A stretch of DNA of 64,000 nucleotides from Curtobacterium sp. ZW137 (GCF_003762905.1 NZ_RJKS01000004.1:1-64000), one strand, 5' to 3'; counted from the first letter of the stretch, positions 1 to 8,123 are shown. The notes: generated by a model not told the origin, from the sequence alone. Program-made: numbers and translations.

Positions 1-1
1 C

Positions 2-57
2 GAAGACCTCCGGTGACGACGTGGTGTGTGGTAACTCACATCGTCCCGGAGGTCTTC
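2..57. terminator. Long hairpin at the left window edge
   Basis: Bases 2-13 (GAAGACCTCCGG) are the exact reverse complement of 46-57. Allowing one bulged T at 14, pairing continues with 15-19 against 41-45, leaving a loop of about 21 bases that itself can pair TGTG with CACA. It lies about 75 bases past the end of the leftward HerA-like gene and could end its transcript or that of a gene beyond the window. There is no T-run. It could also be one end of a dispersed repeat cut by the window. Confidence 0.4.
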
Positions 58-131
58 ACTTACGTCACCCGTTCACAACGTCCCGGGGAACTACAACTAG
101 CCGTCGCCGCCGCGCTGCGCCGGGCAGCGCG

Positions 132-2228
132 CTACCGTCGCCGTCGCAGGGTGGAGAAGATCCCCTGCACGACCTCCTTCGCGATGGTGCCGCCGAGTCC
201 TCCCCCGAGCAGGTCCGACAGCGGGTCGTCCGCCTTCCGCGATGACGTCGTCCGCCGCGTCGAGGTCGTCCGCGATCGCCGCGACTGCGCCGCGCGCTCG
301 GCCTTCTCGAACTCCCGCTGCGTCCGCTCGTACTCCTTCTGGGCCGCCGCACGCTCCCGCTCCTCCTGCTTCGCCTGCGCTGCCGCTTCCTTCGCGGCCG
401 CGGCGGCGGCACGCGCAGCCTCCTTCGCGGCGTCCGCCGCTGCGGTCGCGGCGGCCTCCTGCACCTCGGCTGCGGCGGACTGCGCGGCTGCGGCCTCCAT
501 CCGGCGGGCGAGCATCTCGTGCGCCGAGTCGGGGTCGACGCGGGTGCCGTAGGTGGCGAGCAGCGGGGACGAGGCGACCCGGGCCTCCATCGCGGCCGAC
601 GGCATCGGGTCCATGGACCCCTGCGGCGCGCGCAGCCGGGTCCACGCGACCGGGGTGGGTGCGCCCTTCTCGTTCATCACGGTGACGATCGCCTCACCGG
701 TGGCCAGGGAGGTGAGGACCTCGCCGAGGTCGTAGTCGCTCGTCGGGTACGTCGACACGGTCGCGCGGAGCGCCTTCGCGTCGTCCGGGGTGTGCGCGCG
801 GAGCTGGTGCTGGATCCGGGAGCCGAGCTGTGCCAGCACGTCGTTCGGTACGTCCTTCGGGGTCTGCGTGACGAAGAAGATCCCGACGCCCTTCGACCGG
901 ATGAGCCGCACGGTCCGGACGATCTGCTCGGTGAAGTCCTTCGACGCCCCGCTGAAGAGCAGGTGCGCCTCGTCGAAGAAGAACACGAGCTTCGGCTTGT
1001 CCTGGTCGCCGACCTCCGGCAGCTCGTTGAACAGGTCCGCGAGGAGCCACATCAGGAACGTCGAGAACACCTCGGGCTGGTCCTGGACCCCGGGCACCTC
1101 GAGCAGGCTCACGATCCCGCGGCCGTCCGGCGCGGTCCGCAGGAACACCTGCGTGTCGATCTCCGGCTCGCCGAAGAACGCGTCGGCGCCCTTGTCGGCG
1201 AAGGTGATGAGCTCGCGGAGGATCACCCCCGCCGTCTGCTTCGACAGGCCACCGAGCTCCGCCAGTTCCGGCTTGCCCTCGTCGCTGACCAGGAACGTCA
1301 GGACGCTCCGCAGGTCCGCGAGGTCGACGAGGGGCAGTCCGGCCCGTTCGGCGTAGTGGAACACCAGCCCGAGCGAGGACTCCTGCGTGTCGTTCAGCCC
1401 GAGGACCTTCGACAGCAGCAGCGGCCCGAAGCCCGACACGGTCGCCCGGATCGGCACGCCCGTGCCCTGCCCGCCGAGCGAGTACAGCTCTGCCTCGCTG
1501 GCGGCTGGGGTCCAGTCCTGCCCGATGCCGGCGGTGCGGGCGAGGAGCTTCTCGTTGCCCTGCCCCGCGACGGCGAGCCCGGACAGGTCCCCCTTGATGT
1601 CCGCGGCGAACACCGGCACCCCGTTCGCCGCGATCTGCTCGGCGAGGACCTGGAGCGTGCGGGTCTTGCCGGTGCCGGTCGCGCCGGCGACGAGCCCGTG
1701 CCGGTTCAGCATCCCGAGCGGGATCCGCACCTGCACGTCGGGGCGTGCCTCCCCGTTCACCAGGGCGCCGAGTTCGAGGGCGCTGCCCTCCACGGCGTAG
1801 CCGTCCCGGATCGCGGCGATCGCCGCGTCCCCGAGTGGGCCGCTCACGCCGTTGGTCGGGTCCGCGCCGCCGGTCGCCTCCACGCCGTTGGTCGGGTCCG
1901 CGCCACCGGTCGCCTCCACGCCGCCGGGAGGCTCGGTGCCGGTCGTCGAAGCCGCCGCCGGTCCCGGGGCGGTCGCGTCAGCCGACCCCGCTGCCGCCAC
2001 GTCCGCGACGGCGGGTTCCGCGACGGGGGCGAGTGGTGCCTCCAGGCCGGAGGGAGCCGGCGACGCTGCGACCGCCGGTTCCGCGTCGGGCACGAGGGGT
2101 GTCTGCGCCAGTGCCGCGGCGAGTTCCTCGGCGCGCGCGGCGGCTTCGTCTGCGAGGCGCCGCGCTTCCTCGGCGGCGACCCGTGCTGCCTCGGCTGCCG
2201 CCCGTGCCTGCTCCACCGCGTCGCTCAT
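132..2228 (-). CDS. HerA-like ATPase (helicase HerA-like/DUF853 family)
   Basis: This 698-residue protein belongs to the DUF853/HerA-like family of P-loop ATPases, which are thought to form hexameric rings acting on DNA or on unknown substrates; the true role is not established. A Walker A motif (GATGTGKT) lies near residues 182-189, and a Walker B-like stretch (LVFFFDEAHLL) is in the centre. The first ~45 residues and the last ~130 are Ala/Glu/Arg-rich and probably coiled coil. Residues 103-130 are low complexity and contain a perfect 12-residue duplication encoded by a 36-base tandem repeat (1846-1917). I chose ATG at 2228 because a TAGGCT box sits exactly 6 bases upstream (2235-2240), the leaderless layout seen elsewhere here; an in-frame GTG at 2234 is the alternative. 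Confidence 0.85.
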   Translation of the reverse strand: MSDAVEQARAAAEAARVAAEEARRLADEAAARAEELAAALAQTPLVPDAEPAVAASPAPSGLEAPLAPVAEPAVADVAAAGSADATAPGPAAASTTGTEPPGGVEATGGADPTNGVEATGGADPTNGVSGPLGDAAIAAIRDGYAVEGSALELGALVNGEARPDVQVRIPLGMLNRHGLVAGATGTGKTRTLQVLAEQIAANGVPVFAADIKGDLSGLAVAGQGNEKLLARTAGIGQDWTPAASEAELYSLGGQGTGVPIRATVSGFGPLLLSKVLGLNDTQESSLGLVFHYAERAGLPLVDLADLRSVLTFLVSDEGKPELAELGGLSKQTAGVILRELITFADKGADAFFGEPEIDTQVFLRTAPDGRGIVSLLEVPGVQDQPEVFSTFLMWLLADLFNELPEVGDQDKPKLVFFFDEAHLLFSGASKDFTEQIVRTVRLIRSKGVGIFFVTQTPKDVPNDVLAQLGSRIQHQLRAHTPDDAKALRATVSTYPTSDYDLGEVLTSLATGEAIVTVMNEKGAPTPVAWTRLRAPQGSMDPMPSAAMEARVASSPLLATYGTRVDPDSAHEMLARRMEAAAAQSAAAEVQEAAATAAADAAKEAARAAAAAAKEAAAQAKQEERERAAAQKEYERTQREFEKAERAAQSRRSRTTSTRRTTSSRKADDPLSDLLGGGLGGTIAKEVVQGIFSTLRRRR
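1846..1917 (-). repeat. 36-bp in-frame tandem repeat inside the HerA-like gene
   Basis: Two 36-base units (1846-1881 and 1882-1917) differ at one base and encode two copies of a 12-residue VEATGGADPTNG-like segment in the linker before the ATPase domain. A third partial copy follows. The length is a multiple of three, so copy number can vary without breaking the frame. Confidence 0.8.
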
Positions 2229-2284
2229 GGGCACAGCCTATGGACGCGGACGCTCCCCGTCCGGGGTCCACCACGAGACCGACC

Positions 2285-2338
2285 GACTCGGAACGACGAC
2301 ATCGTCGTCGTACGACAGCGACCTCGTCGTTCCGAGTC
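2285..2338 (-). terminator. Perfect 15-bp stem terminator after the Bcr-type exporter
   Basis: Bases 2285-2299 (GACTCGGAACGACGA) pair perfectly with 2324-2338. The hairpin lies 21 bases past the stop codon of the leftward exporter gene and before the HerA-like promoter, a position expected for a terminator. There is no clear U-tract, as is usual in high-GC actinobacteria. Confidence 0.7.
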
Positions 2339-2358
2339 AGTCACCGCCGCGCCCCGCG

Positions 2359-3615
2359 TCAGTGCGTCAGCGCCGGCACCGACCGCGGGCGGACGACCAA
2401 CCACAGGAGCAGGATGGCGACCGCCGAGGTGCACGCCATCACCGCGGCCATCGGCGCCGCCTGCGAGATGCCGAGCCACCCGACGATCGGCGAGATCAGC
2501 CCTGCCACGCCGAAGTTCAGCGCGCCGAGCACCGATGCGGCGGTCCCGGCCTCTTTCCCGTGCGCCGCGAGGCCGATCACCTGGACCAGCGGGAACGAGA
2601 ACCCGCACGCCGCGATGAAGAACCACAGCGGCACGAGGACCCCGACGAGCCCTGCCCCGAGCAGGTCCAGCACGATGATCGCCGTCGCGGCCAGGAACAG
2701 CGTCGCCGTCGAGCACGCCAGGATCCACTGCGGCCCGACGCGCTGCGCCAGCCGGGAGGAGATCTGCACCCCGACCACGACCCCGACGGAGTTCACGGCG
2801 AAGAGCAGCCCGTACTGCTGCGCGTCGAGCCCGAAGACGTCCTGGAACAGGAACGGTGACGCGCTGAGGTACGAGAACAGTCCGCTGAAGACCATCGCCC
2901 CGATGAGCGCGACCCCCACGAAGATCCGGTCCGAGAACAGCGCCCGGTACCGCTGGCCGATGGTGGCGTGCCCGGCCTCGTGGCGGCGTGCCGGCGGCAG
3001 CGTCTCGACGATGAGCAGGATGGACGCGATGACGACCGCCAGGCCGTAGCAGGCCAGGAAGACGAAGATGCCGCGCCAGCTGACGAACCGCAGCATCTGC
3101 GAGCCGATGAGCGGGGCGAGGATCGGCGCGAGGCCGTTCACCATCGCCAGACGGGACAGCATCAGCACGAGGGGCTTGCCGCCGAACAGGTCGCGGACCG
3201 TTGCCATCGCGACGACACCGCCGGCAGCTGCGCCCATGCCCTGCAGCACGCGGAACACCGCGAGGACCTCGATGTTCGGGGCCATCGCGGCGCAGATCGA
3301 CGCGGCGACGTGCACGGACGTGGCGATGATCAGCGGCAGCCGTCGGCCGACCTTGTCGCTCCACGGACCGACGAGCAGCTGCCCGACCGCGAAGCCGAGC
3401 GTGGTGGCAGTGAGCGTGAGCTGGACGGCGCCGTCGGTGACGCCGAACTGCTCCTTCAGCGACGGGAACGCCGGCAGGTACAGGTCGATCGTGAACGGAC
3501 CGAGCGCGGTGAGCGCTCCGAGCACGAAGACGTAGACGAGGCGCTGCGCCCGGGACAGGGAGTCCCCGGGGTGCAGGATGACGGTGAGCGAACCAGTGGT
3601 CGCGGGCGCGGTCAC
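2359..3615 (-). CDS. Bcr/CflA-type MFS drug exporter
   Basis: A 418-residue major facilitator of the DHA1 group with twelve predicted membrane segments, probably a proton-coupled exporter of small toxic compounds in the cytoplasmic membrane. The N-terminal stretch GPFTIDLYLPAFPSLKEQF is typical of Bcr/CflA proteins (first helix and loop), and the loop between helices 2 and 3 carries GPWSDKVGRR, the family signature of MFS antiporters. The GTG start at 3615 has AAGGACC 5 bases upstream. It is divergent from a TetR-family gene with a palindrome between them, so repression by that regulator with relief by substrate is likely. The actual substrate cannot be read from the sequence. Confidence 0.88.
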   Translation of the reverse strand: MTAPATTGSLTVILHPGDSLSRAQRLVYVFVLGALTALGPFTIDLYLPAFPSLKEQFGVTDGAVQLTLTATTLGFAVGQLLVGPWSDKVGRRLPLIIATSVHVAASICAAMAPNIEVLAVFRVLQGMGAAAGGVVAMATVRDLFGGKPLVLMLSRLAMVNGLAPILAPLIGSQMLRFVSWRGIFVFLACYGLAVVIASILLIVETLPPARRHEAGHATIGQRYRALFSDRIFVGVALIGAMVFSGLFSYLSASPFLFQDVFGLDAQQYGLLFAVNSVGVVVGVQISSRLAQRVGPQWILACSTATLFLAATAIIVLDLLGAGLVGVLVPLWFFIAACGFSFPLVQVIGLAAHGKEAGTAASVLGALNFGVAGLISPIVGWLGISQAAPMAAVMACTSAVAILLLWLVVRPRSVPALTH

Positions 3616-3669
3616 AACAGGGTCCTTCGACGATTAGGGGCGGTGGGGAGGGGTGATCGCGGGATCGCT

Positions 3670-3681
3670 CGAATCGATTCG
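3670..3681. promoter_or_regulatory. Candidate TetR operator (perfect palindrome)
   Basis: CGAATCGATTCG is a perfect 12-base palindrome in the 227-base gap between the divergent exporter and tetR genes. It lies just downstream of a leftward TAGGAT box (3692-3697), where a bound repressor would block the exporter promoter. Assignment to this TetR protein is inference from position. Confidence 0.45.
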
Positions 3682-3842
3682 TCCGCGCGTTCATCCTACG
3701 GGCCACAACGAGCCGCGCCGACACCCGTTGCCGGGCGTTGCCGCGTGTCGGTTCCCCGGCTTGCTCGCGGGGCGTGCACCTGCGGTACCGTCGGAGGGCT
3801 CGGGGCTCCGGGCGGATCAGCACGGAAGAGGGGGTGGGCGTC

Positions 3843-4424
3843 ATGGTGGACGCTCGGATCCTGCACACGACGGCAGCGCTGCGCGAGGCGATCCTCCGAC
3901 TCGCCGCGGACCGTCCCGTCTCCGAGATCACGGTCGCGGACGTCACGCGCGCCGCCGGGATCAACCGTGCGACCTTCTACTCCCACGCCGTGTCGCCGGG
4001 GTCGCTCCTCGCCGACGTGCTCACCCCGGAACTCGACCGGATCCGTGACGACGACTCCGAGGCACGTCGGGCGGCGTACGAGCGCGGCGCCGACCGTGAC
4101 GAACTCGCGGCGATCACCCGCAAGGGCATCAACGCCGTCGTCGAACACGTGGTGCTGCACCGCGAGATCTACGTCCGGGCACTCCCGGACCCGAACGACG
4201 CCTCGTTGCACCGGCTGCTCGTGGAGCACTTCACGGTGTCGAGTGCGCTGCACATCCGGGAGCTCGACGCGGCCTCCCGGCCCGAGCTCCTCGACGACGT
4301 CGCTGCGGGCTTCGTCGCGCAGGGCTTCGTCGGGGCGATCGAGGCGTGGCTCGCGGGCACGCGGCGCTCCCGGAAGGCCCTGGTCGACACCATCACGCGG
4401 TCCTTCCCCGCGTGGTGGAGCTGA
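3843..4424 (+). CDS. TetR/AcrR family transcriptional regulator
   Basis: A 193-residue DNA-binding repressor. The N-terminal helix-turn-helix region spans roughly residues 8-55 and includes ITVADVTRAAGINRATFYSH, the classic TetR recognition segment; the remainder is an all-helical ligand-binding and dimerisation domain with no diagnostic motif. ATG at 3843 is preceded by GAAGAGGGGG; an open frame continues further upstream but is out of character. The gene is divergent from the Bcr-type exporter and probably controls it and itself. The 3' end is odd: the last ~24 coding bases plus the stop are repeated once more downstream (4401-4435 and 4436-4470, 32 of 35 bases identical). Confidence 0.87.
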   Translation: MVDARILHTTAALREAILRLAADRPVSEITVADVTRAAGINRATFYSHAVSPGSLLADVLTPELDRIRDDDSEARRAAYERGADRDELAAITRKGINAVVEHVVLHREIYVRALPDPNDASLHRLLVEHFTVSSALHIRELDAASRPELLDDVAAGFVAQGFVGAIEAWLAGTRRSRKALVDTITRSFPAWWS

Positions 4425-4470
4425 CCCGCGCGCAGTCCTTCCCCGCCTGGTGGAGCTGGCCCGCGCGCGG
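4401..4470 (+). repeat. 35-bp duplication of the tetR 3' end
   Basis: Unit 4401-4435 covers the last codons and stop of tetR; unit 4436-4470 repeats it with three mismatches, one of which turns TGA into TGG. The second unit runs directly into a 19-base tandem array. Confidence 0.8.
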
Positions 4471-4565
4471 TCCTTCCGCGCGTAGCCAGTCCTTCCGCGC
4501 GTAGGCGGTCCTTCCGCGCGTAGGCGGTCCTTCCGCGCGTAGGAAGTCGTTTCGCGCGTAGGCAG
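4471..4565. repeat. Five 19-bp tandem repeats (TCCTTCCGCGCGTAGGCGG)
   Basis: Units at 4471, 4490, 4509, 4528 and 4547 share the core CGCGCGTAGG. The core is also found, with the same 19-base spacing, at the end of the sensor kinase gene near 16042-16080. The array fills the gap between the convergent tetR and lipoprotein genes. Confidence 0.85.
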
Positions 4566-4592
4566 TCGCTTCTTTCGACCGCCTACGCGCGA
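4551..4592. terminator. Bidirectional hairpin between convergent genes
   Basis: CGCGCGTAGGCAGTCG (4552-4567) can pair with CGACCGCCTACGCGCG (4576-4591) with one mismatch, closing a short TTCT-containing loop. It stands between the ends of tetR (rightward) and the lipoprotein gene (leftward), so it can serve both. Confidence 0.6.
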
Positions 4593-4620
4593 ATCCGCTT
4601 TCCAGCGCGCGCGTGATGGG
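4576..4620 (-). repeat. 45-bp dispersed repeat, copy 1 (inverted to copy 2)
   Basis: The reverse complement of this segment matches 15983-16027 at 43 of 45 positions. Both copies lie next to a gene end and next to CGCGCGTAGG units, as in REP/BIME-like intergenic elements. Confidence 0.8.
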
Positions 4621-4691
4621 TGCGAACGCGCGTGGTCAGCGGCCTGGAGGCGCGGTGCCGGGCCGACACGGGCCTCCCGTCCGGTGGGACC

Positions 4692-4755
4692 GCGACCAGT
4701 GCACCCGGGTCGCGTCAGCCCGGGGCGCGACCAGTGCACCCGGGTCGCGTCAGCC
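4692..4755. repeat. Two identical 29-bp direct repeats overlapping a stop codon
   Basis: 4692-4720 and 4727-4755 are identical (35-base period). The second copy contains the stop codon of the leftward lipoprotein gene (TGA, complement of 4750-4752); the first copy carries the same TGA downstream. Each copy can fold through GCGACC/GGTCGC. Confidence 0.85.
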
Positions 4756-5295
4756 GTCGGCCGGTTTCTCACCCCGCTGCAGTGCGGTGACCGCGTCGAC
4801 GGAGTGCTCCACGAGCGCCGCGTCGGTGTCCCCGGTGACGCGGTAGTCCGCGGAGACGCCGTCCCCGCCGGTGCCGCTCGCCGGCAAGCGGTCTCCGAGC
4901 CCGACGACCACGACCCCGGCGTCGTGCGCTGTCTGGAGCTCCCCGGTCAGTGCCGAGGCGTCCTCGGCCTGGACGAGCAGCGCCTTCGCGCCGGTGCGGA
5001 CGAGTTCACGGACGGCCGTGCGCTGCGACGAGACCGGGTCGGCAGCCGTGGCGACGCGCACATCGGGGCGGAAGCCGGCCTCGGTCAGCTCGGTGCGGAA
5101 CTCCGCGGGCAGGGTGTCCGCGTCCGAGGCCTGCAGGACCACACCGACCACGGCGTGCTGGTCGAACCCGCCGTCGGAGCTGGTGAGGTCCGTGCTCTTG
5201 ACCGGCGTCGGAGCCTGCGACGTGGTGCCGGTGCACCCGGCCAGCACGGCGACGGCACTCACCGCCAGTGCGGCGGCGGCCAGGATGCGGCGCAC
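4750..5295 (-). CDS. Lipoprotein with periplasmic-binding-protein-like fold
   Basis: A 181-residue exported lipoprotein. GTG at 5295 follows a strong GAGGAGGA ribosome site; the N-terminus VRRILAAAALAVSAVAVLAG ends in a lipobox LAGC, so the mature protein would be anchored by Cys near residue 21. The rest resembles half of a sugar-type (type I) periplasmic binding domain: beta-alpha repeats such as HAVVGVVLQASDADTLPAE and AKALLVQAEDASALTGEL. At this size it is shorter than the usual ~330-residue binding proteins, and no ABC permease is adjacent, so it may be a truncated or stand-alone sensor-like protein. The stop codon lies inside a 29-base direct repeat. Confidence 0.65.
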   Translation of the reverse strand: MRRILAAAALAVSAVAVLAGCTGTTSQAPTPVKSTDLTSSDGGFDQHAVVGVVLQASDADTLPAEFRTELTEAGFRPDVRVATAADPVSSQRTAVRELVRTGAKALLVQAEDASALTGELQTAHDAGVVVVGLGDRLPASGTGGDGVSADYRVTGDTDAALVEHSVDAVTALQRGEKPADG

Positions 5296-5357
5296 GGTTC
5301 CTCCTCGATACGGGTCTGCCACGCTACCCGGTCGTCGCAGCGGACGACGGCGGGGCC

Positions 5358-5402
5358 GACGACGGCGCGCCCGACTACGGCGCGCCCGACGACGGCCCGC
5401 CC
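5358..5402 (-). repeat. 15-bp tandem repeat spanning the stop codon of an MFS gene
   Basis: Units 5358-5372, 5373-5387 and 5388-5402 (GACGACGGCGCGCCC and variants) encode Gly-Ala/Pro-Pro-Ser-Ser in the C-terminal tail. In the middle unit one base change creates the TAG stop; the unit beyond it is still readable in frame, so the tail was probably longer before. Confidence 0.7.
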
Positions 5403-6775
5403 GACGACGACGGCGGCGGCACCGGCCCGAGCCGCCGCACCGCGAACAGCCCGACGAGCGCGATGACGATCATCGCGGCGAAGACCGACGCGAACGCGAG
5501 CGCGTCCTCACGGCCCCCGACCGCCGTGAACAGGATCCCCGCGACCGCGAGCCCGACCACGCTGCCGGAGGCGTCCGCGATGGTCAGGGCGGAGCTGGCG
5601 AACCCGTCGTCGCCCTCGCTGGAGAACCGGAGCGTCAGCATCGACGTCCGCGGGTACGCGACGCCCATCCCGGCACCGCCGACGAACCAGCCCGCGACGA
5701 GCACCCACACCGGCAGGTCCGCGACTGCCACGGCCAGAGCGGCGACGAGGCTGACCAGGACCAGCCCGAGGCCGACGCCGAAGGCACGGGCGGCGGCCAG
5801 CCGGCGCTCCCCCATCCGCCCGTGCACCCAGCTCGCACCGGCCCAGCTGAGCGCGGCGACGGTGAGCGCGAGCCCGGCGGCGGACGGCGAGAGCCCGTGC
5901 TGCGCCTGGAGCAGGAAGGGGACGTAGGCCTCGCTGCCGAAGAACCCGGCGGCGAGGACCCCGCGGAGCAGGACCACGGACGGCAGCCCGGGGCCGGCGG
6001 TGAACGTGCGGCGTGGCAGCAGCGGACGGAGTGCGAACCACGCGCCGACCAGCCCGACGACGACCGCGACGGCACCCAGGGCGACGGGCAGGTCCGGTGC
6101 CACGTTGAGGAGCAGGACGGCCACGGCGGCAGCGACCGACCACACGATCCGGCTCCGCTGCCACGGTGGCCGGAGCGCGGCGGCCGGCGCGTGCAGGTGC
6201 CGGAGCGTCGGGACGAGCAGGGAGAACGCGACGACGGCGATCACGAGGGCCCCCGCGAACACCCAGTGCCAGCTCGCGAGCTCGGTGACGAAGCCGGCGA
6301 GCGCCGGACCGACCAGGGCGGGCACCACCCAGGCGGCGGCGAACCCGGCGAAGACCGGGCCGTGCAGGTCCTCCGGGAAGATCCGGGCGACCAGCACGTA
6401 GAGGACGACGTCGATCGCGCCGGCGCCGAACCCCTCGACCAGACGCCCGGCGAGGAACACCGGCATCGTCGGGGCGAGCATCACGATCGCCGTGCCGACG
6501 GCGAAGAGCGCGGCGGACACCCATGCGACCACCCGGCCTCCGGCTCGGTCCGTCCAGTTGCCGGCGAGCACCATCCCGGGCACGCCGGCGGCCAGGGGCG
6601 CGGCGAAGCTCAGCGAGTACAGGGTCTCGCCGTGCAGGTCCCGGCTGATCTCCGGCATGACCGTGGTCATGGCGAGGTTCTGGAACGCGGCGACGGCGAC
6701 GATGGCGACCATCCCGATGGTCGGGAGGGCGTACCCCCTGCTGAACAGGGTCGTCCTCGTCGCCGTCGTGGTCAC
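5375..6775 (-). CDS. MFS transporter (DHA2-like exporter)
   Basis: A 466-residue membrane transporter with about fourteen hydrophobic segments, most like the multidrug/DHA2 branch of the major facilitator superfamily; substrate unknown. The loop after helix 2 reads GNWTDRAGGR, matching the conserved MFS loop, and helix 4-5 region has the glycine-rich GRLVEGFGAGAID typical of this branch. The C-terminus ends in a Ser/Gly/Pro repeat tail. The GTG start at 6775 has TAGCCT six bases upstream (6782-6787), the leaderless arrangement common here. It follows metB by 56 bases on the same strand and could also be read from that transcript. Confidence 0.8.
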   Translation of the reverse strand: MTTTATRTTLFSRGYALPTIGMVAIVAVAAFQNLAMTTVMPEISRDLHGETLYSLSFAAPLAAGVPGMVLAGNWTDRAGGRVVAWVSAALFAVGTAIVMLAPTMPVFLAGRLVEGFGAGAIDVVLYVLVARIFPEDLHGPVFAGFAAAWVVPALVGPALAGFVTELASWHWVFAGALVIAVVAFSLLVPTLRHLHAPAAALRPPWQRSRIVWSVAAAVAVLLLNVAPDLPVALGAVAVVVGLVGAWFALRPLLPRRTFTAGPGLPSVVLLRGVLAAGFFGSEAYVPFLLQAQHGLSPSAAGLALTVAALSWAGASWVHGRMGERRLAAARAFGVGLGLVLVSLVAALAVAVADLPVWVLVAGWFVGGAGMGVAYPRTSMLTLRFSSEGDDGFASSALTIADASGSVVGLAVAGILFTAVGGREDALAFASVFAAMIVIALVGLFAVRRLGPVPPPSSSGGPSSGAP

Positions 6776-6843
6776 CGCATCAGGCTAGCGGCGGAGGGGC
6801 CCGCCGCGCCCGCCGGCTCCACCGCATCGGGCTAGCGGCGGAG
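6773..6843 (-). repeat. 24-bp repeat joining the metB stop and the MFS start
   Basis: 6773-6796 and 6820-6843 match at 23 of 24 bases with a 47-base period. The right copy contains the metB TAG stop; the left copy contains the same TAG as part of a TAGCCT box and the GTG start of the MFS gene. Confidence 0.8.
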
Positions 6844-7977
6844 CGCCTGTCGCACGTCCTCGACCAGGTCGCCGGCGTCCTCGATGCCGACCGACAGCCG
6901 CACGACGTTCTCCGGGACGGCGAGCTCGGTGCCCTTCACCGACGCGTGCGTCATCTCGCTCGGGTACCCGATGAGCGACTCCACCCCGCCGAGCGATTCG
7001 GCGAGCGCGAACAGCTCGGTGGACTCCGCGAACCGCTTGGCTGCGTCGGGCCCGCCGGCGAGCGCCACCGAGAGCATCCCGCCGAAGCCGCGCATCTGCT
7101 TCGCCGCGACGTCGTGCCCCGGGTGGTCGCTGAGGCCCGGGTAGTAGACGCGCTCGACGGCGGGGTCGCCGACGAGCGCCTCGGCCACGGCCTGCGCGTT
7201 CTGCGAGTGCCGCTCCATCCGGATCGGCAGCGTCTTGATGCCGCGGATCGTGAGCCAGGCGTCGAAGGGGGACGAGATCGCACCGCCGCCGAACTGCAGG
7301 AACGCCACCTTGTCGGCGAGCTCCTGGTCGCGCAGGACGATCGCGCCACCGACGACGTCCGAGTGGCCGCCGAGGTACTTCGTGGTGGAGTACGCGACGA
7401 CGTCGGCGCCGAGCGACAGGGGCTGCTGGAGGTACGGCGACGCGAAGGTGTTGTCGACGACCACGAGCGCGCCGGCGTCGTGCCCGAGGGCGGCGAGCGC
7501 CTCGATGTCCGCGATCTTCATGAGCGGGTTCGTCGGCGTCTCGACCCAGAGCACGGTCTGCGCCGGTGCGTCCTGCAGTGCGGCGCGGACCAGGTCGAGG
7601 TCGCTCATGTCGACGACGACGAGCTCGACGCCCCACGGCACGTGCAGCCGGTTCACCAGGCGGTGCGTGCCGCCGTAGACGTCGTTGCCCATCACGACGC
7701 GGGCGCCGGGCGACAGGGTGGCGCGGAGCAGTGCGTCCTCGGCCGCGAGGCCGGAGGCGAACGAGTACGCGGCGACGCCGCCGTCGAGGTCCGCGAGCAT
7801 CGTCTGCAGCGAGTCCCGCGTCGGGTTGCCGGAGCGGGAGTACTCGTAGCCGCCCCGCATCTCCCCGATGCCGTCCTGCACGTACGTGGACGTCAGGTGG
7901 AGCGGCGGGATCACGGCGCCGGTGGCGCCGTCGGGCTCCTGTCCGGCGTGGACGGCTCGGGTGCTGAACTCGGTCAT
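6832..7977 (-). CDS. metB: Cystathionine gamma-synthase / trans-sulfuration PLP enzyme
   Basis: A 381-residue cytosolic PLP enzyme of the Cys/Met metabolism family that joins an activated homoserine to cysteine to give cystathionine (or acts as gamma-lyase; the two are hard to separate by sequence). The PLP lysine is in AYSTTKYLGGHSD, the substrate/PLP region SRSGNPTRDSLQ is near residue 55, and WVETPTNPLMKIADI is intact. ATG at 7977 has GGAGAACGCACC upstream. Directly upstream is cbs (cystathionine beta-synthase), so the pair probably interconverts homocysteine and cysteine. The stop codon lies in a 24-base repeat shared with the start of the next gene. Confidence 0.9.
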   Translation of the reverse strand: MTEFSTRAVHAGQEPDGATGAVIPPLHLTSTYVQDGIGEMRGGYEYSRSGNPTRDSLQTMLADLDGGVAAYSFASGLAAEDALLRATLSPGARVVMGNDVYGGTHRLVNRLHVPWGVELVVVDMSDLDLVRAALQDAPAQTVLWVETPTNPLMKIADIEALAALGHDAGALVVVDNTFASPYLQQPLSLGADVVAYSTTKYLGGHSDVVGGAIVLRDQELADKVAFLQFGGGAISSPFDAWLTIRGIKTLPIRMERHSQNAQAVAEALVGDPAVERVYYPGLSDHPGHDVAAKQMRGFGGMLSVALAGGPDAAKRFAESTELFALAESLGGVESLIGYPSEMTHASVKGTELAVPENVVRLSVGIEDAGDLVEDVRQALRR

Positions 7978-7995
7978 GGTGCGTTCTCCAGGTCG

Positions 7996-8009
7996 GACGG
8001 GAGGCTCGG
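7996..8009. repeat. GACGGGAGGCTCGG dispersed motif
   Basis: One instance of a short motif (core GGGAGGCYCGG) that recurs at 1925, 15926, 18510, 38010, 45454 and 52159. Here it lies upstream of metB, just before the ribosome binding region. Confidence 0.5.
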
Positions 8010-8051
8010 ATCGCGTCGGCCGCGCACCGCTCGCTGGGTGCGCTGCCGCGC

Positions 8052-8123
8052 TCACTCGGACAGGTCGGCTTACTCGGACTGGTCGGCTTACTCGGACTGG
8101 TCGGCTTACTCGGACAGGTAGGT
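8052..8123 (-). repeat. Four 18-bp tandem repeats, each with an in-frame stop
   Basis: Units at 8106, 8088, 8070 and 8052 (leftward order) repeat the last codons of cbs. Read in the cbs frame, each ends Ser-Glu-stop: TAA at 8106-8108, 8088-8090 and 8070-8072 and TGA at 8052-8054. The period equals six codons. Confidence 0.92.

Noticed and set aside
132-2228. HerA-like gene as a phage-defence helicase
   Set aside because: No nuclease or SIR2-type partner is adjacent, as would be expected for HerA-based defence systems; the family is common and chromosomal in actinobacteria.
4471-4565. 19-bp repeats as CRISPR or origin iterons
   Set aside because: No spacers, no replication initiation gene, and the unit core is shared with gene-end hairpins elsewhere, which fits a terminator-related repeat better.
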